Assembly: GCF_019977735.1 (NCBI RefSeq)
Contig: NZ_AP025018.1
Coordinates: 3,968,001-4,032,000, forward strand
From: Calothrix sp. PCC 7716
Lineage (GTDB): Bacteria > Cyanobacteriota > Cyanobacteriia > Cyanobacteriales > Nostocaceae
Direction: 5' to 3'
Length of the DNA: 64,000 nucleotides
The position numbers were made by a program, and so were the translations under genes. Shown piece after piece: positions 35,545-44,448 of this stretch (position 1 is the stretch's first letter; each line of letters opens with the position of its first letter). The notes beneath the pieces are model-generated. The model made no database searches and was not told where the DNA came from. It worked only from the letters and a program-made list of their open reading frames with translations.

Positions 35545-37071
35545 ATGAAAACCTCTATAAAAGATTTTACTGGGCGTAGTTGGCTCTTTGAAGTTATAGA
35601 CAATTGGTTACGAAACACAACTGAGCGTTTTTTTATACTGACTGGGGAATCTGGGGTAGGTATAAGCTCTATTTCAAATCAATTAATTCAGCGCAGCTAC
35701 ATAACTGCGTATCATTTTTGTCAAGCTGGGGATTTAGAAACTACAAAATCAAGCAACATTTTAAGGTCTTTAGCTATACAGTTGGGAAATCTGCCAAACT
35801 ATGGTCAAGCTTTGGCAAGTACAATTAAACTAGTTGACTTACAAGCACAAGTCAATAGTATTGACTCGTCGATGACAGAAAGTCAAATAGCTAAACTTTA
35901 CATTGATAATTTGGCGCCAAACGACCCAGAAAACGAACTAGAAATTTTAATCAAGGCGCCTTTAACAATATTACAGCCACAACCGACTAATATAGTCATA
36001 CTTATAGACTCTTTGTATGAAGCTGCAATTACAGGAGATGAAAATATAATTAGACTATTCGCGCAATTATCGAACTTAGATTTACCTTCTTGTGTGCGCT
36101 TTATCTTGACATCTCGTCCACGAGACCCACTTTTGCAAGAATTCTCAACAGTTACACCGTATTATATAGAGAATACATCGCAGGAAAATCTGACAGATAT
36201 ATGGCAATATGTAGAAGAACGACTAAAGCAACCACATTTTCAAAATATACTCACTGTAAGCGTTCAGGGGGCGCCTGTTACCAGTGGAATATTAAGCAGT
36301 CAAATTACCAACTGGGCGAAGGGTAATTTTTTATACGCTAAGTTATTAATAAATAATATTGTAGCAAAGCAATCTTTAGATAATCTAGAACCTTCATCAA
36401 AAAATATAGATGGTATTTACCATAGCTTCCTTAATAACATTAATGTAGATGAAAGGCAAAATTATCAGCATATCCTAAATATACTAATAGTCGCACAACA
36501 ACCCTTAACACAAGAGCAACTAACAAATTTTACAAATATTGATAATCTATCTCAATATTTAAAAGAATTGCATGAGTTTTTATATGTAGATAACGAAACT
36601 TATAGCATCTTTCACCAATCACTACGTGATTATTTTCTAGATAAAAAACGTAGTGGAGAATTCTGGTGTGACGCTAGCTTCTACCATAACTTGGTTATCC
36701 AGTACTATCAGCAAGATACAACTTGGGAAGAAGTGGATTTTCAAAAATTTGATAAGTATGGGTTGTTATATTTAGTAAGACACCTTGATGCAGCAAGACG
36801 TATAGAGGAAGTCTACAACCTGCTAACTAGCTCATCCAAATGGATGGAAGCTAAATACAATGCATTTTCTAGTAATGCACCTTATATAGATGACCTTGAA
36901 CTTGCAATTAACAAATTTCCCAAATTACTACAACCAGACCAACTGCGAATGTTAATGAAACGCTATGTAGCACTGCGAAACATACAAGCAGGAACCGAAA
37001 AAAAACGGGAAAACCAGGTTGGGGGAGAGAGATGTATGTTTTTTATTGAAGAAGAGGCGCCGAAATTGTAA
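35545..37071 (+). CDS. NACHT-like STAND NTPase with degenerate P-loop, lacking sensor repeats
   Basis: 508 residues. FTGRSWLFEVIDNWLRN and then FFILTGESGVGISSISNQLI (near 30-48) match the start of NACHT domains that usually precede WD40 arrays, but the Walker A Lys is replaced by Ile (GESGVGIS instead of GxxGxGKS). Walker B-like is VILIDSLYEA (near 155) and sensor-like FILTSRPRD near 190. The winged-helix region has IFHQSLRDYF (near 355). After about 480 the frame ends in a basic tail (KKRENQVGG) with no WD40 or TPR repeats. It is probably either a C-terminally shortened paralogue or a regulatory, ATP-binding-deficient one. Confidence 0.75.
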   Translation: MKTSIKDFTGRSWLFEVIDNWLRNTTERFFILTGESGVGISSISNQLIQRSYITAYHFCQAGDLETTKSSNILRSLAIQLGNLPNYGQALASTIKLVDLQAQVNSIDSSMTESQIAKLYIDNLAPNDPENELEILIKAPLTILQPQPTNIVILIDSLYEAAITGDENIIRLFAQLSNLDLPSCVRFILTSRPRDPLLQEFSTVTPYYIENTSQENLTDIWQYVEERLKQPHFQNILTVSVQGAPVTSGILSSQITNWAKGNFLYAKLLINNIVAKQSLDNLEPSSKNIDGIYHSFLNNINVDERQNYQHILNILIVAQQPLTQEQLTNFTNIDNLSQYLKELHEFLYVDNETYSIFHQSLRDYFLDKKRSGEFWCDASFYHNLVIQYYQQDTTWEEVDFQKFDKYGLLYLVRHLDAARRIEEVYNLLTSSSKWMEAKYNAFSSNAPYIDDLELAINKFPKLLQPDQLRMLMKRYVALRNIQAGTEKKRENQVGGERCMFFIEEEAPKL

Positions 37072-37080
37072 TAACCTAAA

Positions 37081-37119
37081 GAAACCGGGTTTCTATTGTT
37101 AACAAACAAACCCGGTTTC
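37081..37119. terminator. Bidirectional hairpin GAAACCGGGTTT...AAACCCGGTTTC
   Basis: A perfect 12-bp stem at 37081-37092 and 37108-37119 between two convergent genes; its right arm lies inside the 3' end of the DUF1802 gene. The same AAACCCGGTTTC sequence recurs at 46085-46147 and 63657, so it is both a terminator and a dispersed repeat. Confidence 0.72.
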
Positions 37120-37704
37120 TAAGTCCTGACCAATAATGCTGCTAATATCATTTACAGTTTGGTGATAAGTAGATTCAGATAATACAGGTATTGCATTTTT
37201 AATACTAATTGACCGCTCTAAATCAATCCAAGATTTACAACCACCATATGAATCTCGGTAAGGAATTTCTTCTACTTGTGCTAACTTATACGCACGTAAC
37301 AGCAGCACAAATAAAGGTTGACGAGGTTTCCACTTGAGACGGTCAACTAAAAAATCTTCGTTCCAGATATGAAAAGGCAATAATTGGTTAACAATATGGG
37401 CATCACTAACTGGGAAAATATGAGTAATTTGAGCAAAGCTACCAATTTTTACCGTTTCTGGGTGCCAACCAGATGTTACAGGAGTAACACGGTCAGCATA
37501 CTCTGGTTTAAGTAACAAAGGTTGTTGGTGTTCATAAGTTGGGTACAGTAGAACTTGTTCTTGGGCAACTTGAAAGCGTCCACCTTTTTCATGGATACCT
37601 CCTTTGCGAAGCAGCATCACAGTATCACCAGCTTCCAAAGCTTCAATTGCAACAGCCCATTCCTTCAAAGCGTGAATATTTGTAGTTAATTCCATAAGCA
37701 CCAT
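37099..37704 (-). CDS. DUF1802 protein
   Basis: About 200 residues (start 37704, or MELTTNIHALKEWAVAIEAL from 37695). The N-terminal HALKEWAVAIEALEAGDTVM followed by LRKGGIHEKGGRF is the conserved opening of DUF1802, frequent in cyanobacteria, with PLLLKPEYADRVTPV and PFHIWNEDFLVDRL further on. Molecular role is not known; no catalytic motif is recognised. Its last codons Glu-Thr-Gly-Phe-Val-Cys are encoded by the AAACCCGGTTTC repeat. Confidence 0.82.
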   Translation of the reverse strand: MVLMELTTNIHALKEWAVAIEALEAGDTVMLLRKGGIHEKGGRFQVAQEQVLLYPTYEHQQPLLLKPEYADRVTPVTSGWHPETVKIGSFAQITHIFPVSDAHIVNQLLPFHIWNEDFLVDRLKWKPRQPLFVLLLRAYKLAQVEEIPYRDSYGGCKSWIDLERSISIKNAIPVLSESTYHQTVNDISSIIGQDLETGFVC

Positions 37705-37791
37705 TATAAATTGTCATTTTAATTGAACCCACAGCTAGATAAATTAAGTAACTATCTAAGGCAATATTCAAAGAGATACAAAGGAGGAAAA

Positions 37792-37839
37792 ATGGAAAAG
37801 CGACGTTTGGGAACATCTGATGTAAATATAACACCCATC
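37792..37839 (+). pseudogene. Aldo/keto reductase N-terminal remnant
   Basis: AAGGAGG lies 5 bp before an ATG that opens MEKRRLGTSDVNITPI, the standard first 16 residues of aldo/keto reductases. The sequence then passes directly into the dispersed CCACAAGAG/CTTGTGGAACAGGC repeat, and the rest of the enzyme is gone. The intact ribosome-binding site shows that this was a functional gene start. A short 47-codon peptide could still be translated. Confidence 0.78.
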
Positions 37840-37880
37840 CCACAAGAGTTTTTCTTGTGGAACAGGCATCCTGCCTGTTC
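37840..37880. repeat. Dispersed CCACAAGAG/CTTGTGGAACAGGCATCCTGCCTGTTC repeat
   Basis: CCCACAAGAGTTTTTCTTGTGG is an inner hairpin, followed by GAACAGGCATCCTGCCTGTTC, a second palindrome. It forms the breakpoint of the aldo/keto reductase remnant. Confidence 0.8.
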
Positions 37881-37900
37881 AAGTATGCTTTACAAATACT

Positions 37901-40234
37901 TCAATCTCTCCTACAAGATACAGATTGAAATCTAGGTGTATTAGTTTTTGTAAAAGGCGTGTTAGCAACTAAGTACAAATCTCCTTTAGAAGACCGCACC
38001 CAACCAATAGCTTCCACAACTTTCATAGGGTCGCGCGAAGAATCTATGTTTATTTTGCCCGGTGCATAATGAAGAAAATCTTGCCGACTTTCACTATCAC
38101 CTCTCTCAACTGACACCCAATCAGGTTTAATGGTAGTATTACTTCTAATTGGTTCTAACGGAGTAGTAGGGAGTCCACCACGTCCAGTGATGACGAACTG
38201 GCTTTGATTTCTCAATACATCAGTTCTACAGCTTTGGCTAAGTTTCTGCTCAACTAATTGGGTTGGTAAATTAATAGGTGTGCGGTTAATACTATCATCT
38301 AAAGTATTAATATTTACAATACCATTCAATGTTGGATTTTCCTGGGAAATAGCTGTGATATCGCTTGTTGGTAGCGAATCTGGGTCAAGTACACTTGGAT
38401 TTGTACCATTGTTAATTTTTAATTTTCTCACTAAGTCTTCTCGACTTCTTGGCGCCGTACCAAAAAGACTAATTGCATTAACTTGAACTTTGCCACCACT
38501 ACCACTAAAAGCATTTGCTGTAATATCATTGTTTTCTTGAGGTGGCGCCACAATAAAGCCAGTAGGGATATTAATAGTAATGTTGCCACCATCCCCAGCA
38601 GAATTTAATTTACCTGCCGATGTTGATATTTGACTACCTCTACGCATTAGTAATAGGTCGCGCACGAGTAAATTAATATTCCCACCGCGTCCTAAGTCTG
38701 TTTCTGATGTAATTTTAGCGTTTGTATCTAAGATAATATTGCGCGCAGTTACATCAAGATTCCCCGCAGTACCTAATTTACTTGTATCTCCAACATATGT
38801 TACCCCTGTGGGAATTTTACTACTGACAGTCACTGCTCCACCTGAACGAACCGTCAATGTTCCAGTAGTTAATTTTAAATCCCCATAATTACCAGGACTT
38901 TGAGTTCCAGCAAATAAACCGATATATGGATTGTCTGTTTTTCCAATTATTTCTACTGAGTTCAAAGCATTTATAGTTAAATTTCCACCTGCTCCTGTAG
39001 CTGGTATATATTCATTTGATGCTGAAATGATTCCCTCAGACTGTGTAGTAATCCGTGCCCCTTGAATTGACAAATTTTTAGTATTAATTGTTATATTACC
39101 TGCTCTTCCACTCCCAGCGGTTGTACTATACAAGACAGTAGATAAAATGTTATCATTCAGGAAGAACTTTGATTTGTCACTTAACTCTACAGATTCTCTT
39201 ACGTTTGCTTGTATATCTCCCGCAGCACCTGTACCTAAAGTATAAGTATATATTTGGGCACCATCACTTACAATTAATTTAATCGCATTAATTGTTATTC
39301 CTTGACCATCTGTAGAGCCTTGATTTATAGCTCCTAGGCTTACTAAATTACCCCTTAATTCCACAATCCTACCTAGTACATAAATGCTACCGCTCCCATT
39401 ATTACTACCTGTATCTACAATCGAAGAAATTCCTTTACCATCAACATTTCTCTCGAATAATTTAATATCTTGCGAATATTGAGCTTCTGTTTTATCTAGA
39501 ATCCAAACTTGGGATGTAGGATTTAAATTAACTGAACTATTACCTGCAACACTTATTAACTCGATTCGTCCTCCAGGTGCTGTTAAATTTCCACCTTCAA
39601 GTACCACATCACCACCAATAAGTGATAAAGTTTTGCCGTCCGGCACTCGTAAACCAACAGGGGCACCTAAGCTATTAGTCACACTGTCCTCTTTAGCTTG
39701 AGATGTCACCCGAATTTGTGTTGCAGTAGTTCCAAATTGTAACCCAGTTGGAGCAGTAACAGTTAGTAATGGGTTGGAAAAAGGAAGGGTTGCACTATAT
39801 ATTGTATTATCAGAAAAATTAATACTGCTGGCTGTACTTGCTAGAAACGAACCACCAATATTAAGACTCGCATTTGTACCAAATATAATGCCATTTGGAT
39901 TAATCAAAAACAGATTAGCAGTATCTGACGTGCGAATAATTCCATTTATATTAGAAACTGCAAAACCAGTCACTCTACTAATAATATTTTGAATGTTAGT
40001 AGAATTTGCAAAATAAACAGTTTCCCCAGAAGCTATCGAAAATTCTTCAAAGCTATGAAACAGATTACTTCCAGCTTGTGTTCCGCCAGAAATCACACTC
40101 ATATTTTGAAGTTTTGTAACGTTAGTATTAACTGGTAAAGTTGTATCCGGCTTGATTTGGGCAACAGCATTATTAGTAAAACAACATATAATTGTAATAC
40201 CAATAAAACATCTTTTAAATTGACTCAACAGCAT
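37901..40234 (-). CDS. TpsA-type filamentous hemagglutinin N-terminal domain protein
   Basis: 777 residues. A signal peptide (residues 1-25, ending NNAVAQ) is followed by the two-partner-secretion domain: ISGGTQAGSNLFHSFEEFSI, NIQNIISRVTG, NLFLINPNGIIFG and IGGSFLASTASSI (to about residue 160). Then comes a long beta-helical stretch rich in GN-x-T/L-x-I units, and a C-terminal region with a cysteine pair. It would be secreted through an outer-membrane TpsB pore; no TpsB gene is in the window. Likely role: adhesion or surface contact. Only three GGCGCC sites for 2.3 kb. Confidence 0.9.
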   Translation of the reverse strand: MLLSQFKRCFIGITIICCFTNNAVAQIKPDTTLPVNTNVTKLQNMSVISGGTQAGSNLFHSFEEFSIASGETVYFANSTNIQNIISRVTGFAVSNINGIIRTSDTANLFLINPNGIIFGTNASLNIGGSFLASTASSINFSDNTIYSATLPFSNPLLTVTAPTGLQFGTTATQIRVTSQAKEDSVTNSLGAPVGLRVPDGKTLSLIGGDVVLEGGNLTAPGGRIELISVAGNSSVNLNPTSQVWILDKTEAQYSQDIKLFERNVDGKGISSIVDTGSNNGSGSIYVLGRIVELRGNLVSLGAINQGSTDGQGITINAIKLIVSDGAQIYTYTLGTGAAGDIQANVRESVELSDKSKFFLNDNILSTVLYSTTAGSGRAGNITINTKNLSIQGARITTQSEGIISASNEYIPATGAGGNLTINALNSVEIIGKTDNPYIGLFAGTQSPGNYGDLKLTTGTLTVRSGGAVTVSSKIPTGVTYVGDTSKLGTAGNLDVTARNIILDTNAKITSETDLGRGGNINLLVRDLLLMRRGSQISTSAGKLNSAGDGGNITINIPTGFIVAPPQENNDITANAFSGSGGKVQVNAISLFGTAPRSREDLVRKLKINNGTNPSVLDPDSLPTSDITAISQENPTLNGIVNINTLDDSINRTPINLPTQLVEQKLSQSCRTDVLRNQSQFVITGRGGLPTTPLEPIRSNTTIKPDWVSVERGDSESRQDFLHYAPGKINIDSSRDPMKVVEAIGWVRSSKGDLYLVANTPFTKTNTPRFQSVSCRRD

Positions 40235-40383
40235 ACTTACCTCCTTACTATTGCACGGTTGTTTTGTTACACACGCACAATTAGCAAATAAAAAAATGTA
40301 GCACTATATGTAAATAGGCTACATCAAATTGCAATTAGAATGCAGTTATACTTATTATCTTATTTCAGCTAGCTTGTATAAAA

Positions 40384-40653
40384 TTAAATACATTGATAGC
40401 ACATACTTAAATTAGGATTTGTCCGACAAGGGCTATAGATTCCGCATGCTTGTGGTGCAACTTCTTGGTCTGAAATATTTTTAGCGTCAATTGATTCAGA
40501 TGCATCAAGGTTAAGAGTAAAATGAAATATCATTTGGGCTTTACCTAATACATCATATTTCTCCAGAATATTATCAAAATTCTGATTTTGTAGACCCTCA
40601 ATCATTTTTTCTGTAATTTCGTCTTTCAACTGTTGTAATTCGATAGCGTTCAT
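40384..40653 (-). CDS. Small peptide with helical leader and Cys-rich C-terminus
   Basis: 89 residues with a good ribosome-binding site (CAGGAAAA 6 bp before ATG). The N-terminal 60 residues are charged and helical (MNAIELQQLKDEITEKMIEG), the C-terminus carries four Cys in about 20 residues: ACGIYSPCRTNPNLSMCYQC-I. This leader-plus-core layout resembles precursors of ribosomally made modified peptides, but no modifying enzyme or transporter lies next to it. It is 149 bp upstream of the hemagglutinin gene in the same direction. Family not recognised. Confidence 0.6.
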   Translation of the reverse strand: MNAIELQQLKDEITEKMIEGLQNQNFDNILEKYDVLGKAQMIFHFTLNLDASESIDAKNISDQEVAPQACGIYSPCRTNPNLSMCYQCI

Positions 40654-40684
40654 GATTTTTTCCTGATAATAAACGTAAGATTTT

Positions 40685-40936
40685 TTACAAGAAGTTGTTT
40701 ACCTCTTCTGTACGTTTAATAGAATTGGTCTTAATTAACTTATGCACTCTTGTCAGGCGCCAAACATAATTAACGAACAAATACACTAAATAGCTTATAA
40801 GTACGAATGCACTAAAAGGTTGCCCCCACCGTGTCCAGTTCTGTTTATTAAACGGCACCTGCCATTTTAAAATCAAATACTCCTCTAATACAGCCGCGCC
40901 ATTCCTGTCTTTGCGGCGCTTCCCACCAAAAAGCAA
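40685..40936 (-). CDS. Hypothetical single-span membrane protein
   Basis: 83 codons from a TTG, with one hydrophobic span (PFSAFVLISYLVYLFVNYVW) and charged ends. No ribosome-binding site is visible and the first residues (GGKRRKDRNGAAVLEEYL) may not be coding. It lies in the same direction as the small Cys-rich gene and just before it. Low confidence. Confidence 0.3.
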   Translation of the reverse strand: MLFGGKRRKDRNGAAVLEEYLILKWQVPFNKQNWTRWGQPFSAFVLISYLVYLFVNYVWRLTRVHKLIKTNSIKRTEEVNNFL

Positions 40937-41145
40937 TATTTACAACCTAGCAATCGTGCTTTCAAGTAATTCAGTCATATTACCAAGACTCTAAACATAT
41001 ATAGTACTACCGTTAAGTCATGCTCCTCGCAGTTATTTAAAGTTTCCAAAAAGAAACTGAAGTCCGTATAATTACCATCTAACTATTTTTCTCTGTATAA
41101 GTCAAAATAGTATTAATAACGGTTTATCAGTAGTCCAAAATCCTT

Positions 41146-44100
41146 ATGAAGCTGGTTAAACGCACAACGCTGCATCACCAAGAGGGTACATCTAATCGAG
41201 TTTACGAAGTTGACTTATGTCAAATAGCTAACCAGCGTTATGTGGTTAACTTTCGCTACGGCAAGCGTGGTGGGAATTTAAAGGAGGGTACAAAGACCAT
41301 TCAGACTATACCTCTAGAAGAAGCGCAGAAAGTATTTGATAAGTTAATTGAGCAGAAGCAGAAAAAGGGGTATGCAGATAGTGTTACAGAAAATGATTTA
41401 AATAAATTTGATTTAACTCAACCCATAACAGTAGATGATCCACAAAAGCAAGCAGTTATTAACCGTCTAGCAGATAATCAGCCCAATAAATGGAACTTAG
41501 AAAGGGCAATATGGCGCGCAGGTGAGCTTAAAATTAAAGAAGCGACACCATTGCTTATCAATCTTCTTGGAACAGACGCCCCTTTAAGAGATTACTGCAT
41601 AGTATGGTCGTTAGGATGGTGTGGCGCCAGTGAAGCAATACCATTCGTCACTCAGTTACATCAAAACTCAGCAACACCTGATTTTGTTCGACGCATTGCT
41701 TTTGAAGCATTATTAAAGCTAGCAGACGATGCCACAAAAGCGAATTTACAGGCTCAAAAAATAGAAAGTTTACCTCCAGAGTTGTTATCTTTAGCGCGCG
41801 TTGGTTCCTCAGAGTCATTTACAAAAGCACTCAGCTCATATTTAGAAAGTGGAGATTATCAAAATTTTGCTGTTCTCGATACCATCTATCAAGTAGATAA
41901 TGAATACGTGCGCCCAGCGTTGTTAAATATATTACGTAGCGCACCTTTCGCACCTAATTATTTCCAGCGAATACGACATATTTTTAAAATTGCCGAATAC
42001 CGTCGTGATGCTGAAGTATTCGCTATTCTGGCTTACCGCTTCGACAAGCATTCACCAATGTATTCCAGTCGAAAGAGGACTATCGAGGTGGCAGAAGATA
42101 AATTTTTGAGAAAATCTGGTTTGTATTGGGACTCGCAAACGAAGAGTACAAAGGAAGTAACTAAAGATGAAGTTGCTGAAGAGCTAAAACGTCCTGACGC
42201 AAAGCTTGCTTACAGTACAAAAACTCGTGATTACTTTTTGCGGCGCCTGTGGCGTACTCTTAGAAAATTAGGTGAAGATGGCGACCCAGACTATGTAAGA
42301 ATAGTAATCGAAATTTTACTTCAATATTCTGATGCTGACGCTGAACCTGTCAAAGAGTCTATTTTCAAACGCAAAATATCTTCTGACCAACTTCCAGAAC
42401 CTATAGAACCATCTATTTTTAAAGCTGTTTTAGAAAATCAATTTCTTGAATATAAGTTAGTTTGGGACATATACGCACGCTATATAACGTTTAATCATAT
42501 TCTGTACGAGAACAGTCTACGATATGAGCTAAAATCTAACGCACACGCTTGGTCATGTCGAGAAGCCTATAAGATATCTGGGGAAGTAATACACTTACAG
42601 CGAGAAGAAGCTTTCCCACACCTTTGGGAACAAAATCCTAATGTACTAGTTAAATTACTTAAGACAAGTAATTGTCGTCCTGTTCAAAATTTTGCAGTCA
42701 AAGTTTTAAGCTCTTCACCTAACTTCTTAGATTATATAGATATAAGTACTATTATCGAATTAGTTAAAAAGCCTTATTTAACAACCGTACAATTCGCTTT
42801 TGACGTAACAAGGAGAAAGTACAATTATACCGAGCCGAATAACGAGTTAATTTTAGCACTTGCAAATTGTATTGATGACAACGCGCGCGCTCAAGCTTTA
42901 CGACTAATTAGCAAAAGGCGAGATAGCTTCTTACAAGACAATACCTTTATACCTAAGTTAATTACAAGCGAGTATGTAGAAACTCGCAAGTTAGCTCGTA
43001 ATATACTAAACAACAGTATTATTTCAAACAGTGTAGCACTTATATTTATTGAAACAATTATTGCTAAATTGCTTTCAATTAAATCTTCAGCAATACCTGA
43101 ATATCAACACAACACAGCCAAAGACCTGATGGCTGTTTTATTAATTAACTTTACACTTCAGTTACGCAGTCTAGCATTAAATACCATTCAACAGTTAATT
43201 ATACACCCACTGGCAATCATTCAAGAATTAGGCGCCCGCATTTTATTGAATCATAAAATAGGCGCCAACTCTGTACCACCAGAATTAATAGCTAGTATTT
43301 TAGAATCTCCACATGAACGAGTTCGAGTAATTGGACTGAGACTATTTAGTGCATTACCTCATGAAAACCTAATTGCAGAATATAAAAGCTTAATTCTCGT
43401 CATGGCAACAAATATTAGTCTAGCAATTCGTAATGCGATTAAACCTACTATTAGATACTTAGCTTCAACTTACCCAAGCTTTAACATTCAATTTGCTTTA
43501 GATTTAATTGAAATTTTACTCATTCCAGAAAAATATGAGGGAGTTCATATTTATTTACAAACTTTACTATTAAAAGATTTACAAGGATGGACATCAAGTA
43601 TTGGTAAAGAAACCATTTTTAAACTTCTGCACGTAAAGTATCCACATGCTCAAGAGCTAGGAGGTATATTACTGCATGAAAATTGTCAAGCGTTAATACC
43701 AGAGCTAGCAACCAGTGAAATTGTAAAACTTGCTAACCACGAAATTTTTACAGTCCGCCAAGCCGCAACACAGATATTATCACAAATGTTAAACCGTTTA
43801 CGTGCGGATTCTCAAGACATGCTAGCAACTGTACGCTTGCTAGACTCCAAATGGGATGACTCACGAGAGTTTGCATTCAGAGTATTTACCCAAGAATTGG
43901 CGCCAGAAGAAATTGTACCAGAAGTTGTAATAGCTATCTGTGATAGCGTTCGAGAAGATGTACGGCAACTAGGACGAGATTTAGTAACTCAAAACTTCCA
44001 CACCCAACAAGGACAAGAATACCTTCTCAAATTTAGCGAACATCCATCAGCAGATATGCAGCTATTTGCTAGCAACTTTTTAGAAGAATACGCAGTAAAC

Positions 44101-44388
44101 AATCCAGAACGGCTACGTGAATTGATGCCATTTTTTATACGTGTATTATCTATTGTAAATCGTGGTAGTATAGTAAAAAAGAGAATTTTCGCCTTCTTAG
44201 AATCAGAAGTACAAAAGAGTGAAGCTGCCGCAACTATTGTGGCAGAAATAATGTCAAGACAATCAGCAACTATAGCAATAGGAAATAAATCGATGACAAT
44301 ACAAATCATGTTAAAGATTCGTAAAAAATTTCCTCATATATCTCTACCATTTAATTTAAAAAGCGTAACTGAAACAAGAAGCAAATAA
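41146..44388 (+). CDS. Retron-associated WGR-like plus ARM/HEAT-repeat protein (type XIII retron)
   Basis: 1,080 residues. The N-terminal 80 residues form a WGR-like domain (YVVNFRYGKRGGNLKEGTKT near 28-51), which in other proteins binds nucleic acid or PARP substrates. From about 95 to the end are degenerate helical HEAT/ARM repeats (for example AIWRAGELKIKEATPLLINL and IVWSLGWCGASEAIPFVTQL). It is the first gene of a three-gene plus-strand set followed by a SWIM protein and a reverse transcriptase, the published composition I know for type XIII retrons (ARM, WHSWIM, RT). Probable role: effector or scaffold of the defence complex. It has six GGCGCC sites, so the set is not a recent import. 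Confidence 0.87.
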   Translation: MKLVKRTTLHHQEGTSNRVYEVDLCQIANQRYVVNFRYGKRGGNLKEGTKTIQTIPLEEAQKVFDKLIEQKQKKGYADSVTENDLNKFDLTQPITVDDPQKQAVINRLADNQPNKWNLERAIWRAGELKIKEATPLLINLLGTDAPLRDYCIVWSLGWCGASEAIPFVTQLHQNSATPDFVRRIAFEALLKLADDATKANLQAQKIESLPPELLSLARVGSSESFTKALSSYLESGDYQNFAVLDTIYQVDNEYVRPALLNILRSAPFAPNYFQRIRHIFKIAEYRRDAEVFAILAYRFDKHSPMYSSRKRTIEVAEDKFLRKSGLYWDSQTKSTKEVTKDEVAEELKRPDAKLAYSTKTRDYFLRRLWRTLRKLGEDGDPDYVRIVIEILLQYSDADAEPVKESIFKRKISSDQLPEPIEPSIFKAVLENQFLEYKLVWDIYARYITFNHILYENSLRYELKSNAHAWSCREAYKISGEVIHLQREEAFPHLWEQNPNVLVKLLKTSNCRPVQNFAVKVLSSSPNFLDYIDISTIIELVKKPYLTTVQFAFDVTRRKYNYTEPNNELILALANCIDDNARAQALRLISKRRDSFLQDNTFIPKLITSEYVETRKLARNILNNSIISNSVALIFIETIIAKLLSIKSSAIPEYQHNTAKDLMAVLLINFTLQLRSLALNTIQQLIIHPLAIIQELGARILLNHKIGANSVPPELIASILESPHERVRVIGLRLFSALPHENLIAEYKSLILVMATNISLAIRNAIKPTIRYLASTYPSFNIQFALDLIEILLIPEKYEGVHIYLQTLLLKDLQGWTSSIGKETIFKLLHVKYPHAQELGGILLHENCQALIPELATSEIVKLANHEIFTVRQAATQILSQMLNRLRADSQDMLATVRLLDSKWDDSREFAFRVFTQELAPEEIVPEVVIAICDSVREDVRQLGRDLVTQNFHTQQGQEYLLKFSEHPSADMQLFASNFLEEYAVNNPERLRELMPFFIRVLSIVNRGSIVKKRIFAFLESEVQKSEAAATIVAEIMSRQSATIAIGNKSMTIQIMLKIRKKFPHISLPFNLKSVTETRSK

Positions 44389-44448
44389 CTTTCTTTCTTC
44401 CTTCTTCGTGTCCTTTATGCCTTTGTGGTAAATAATCTTTTTAAACAT

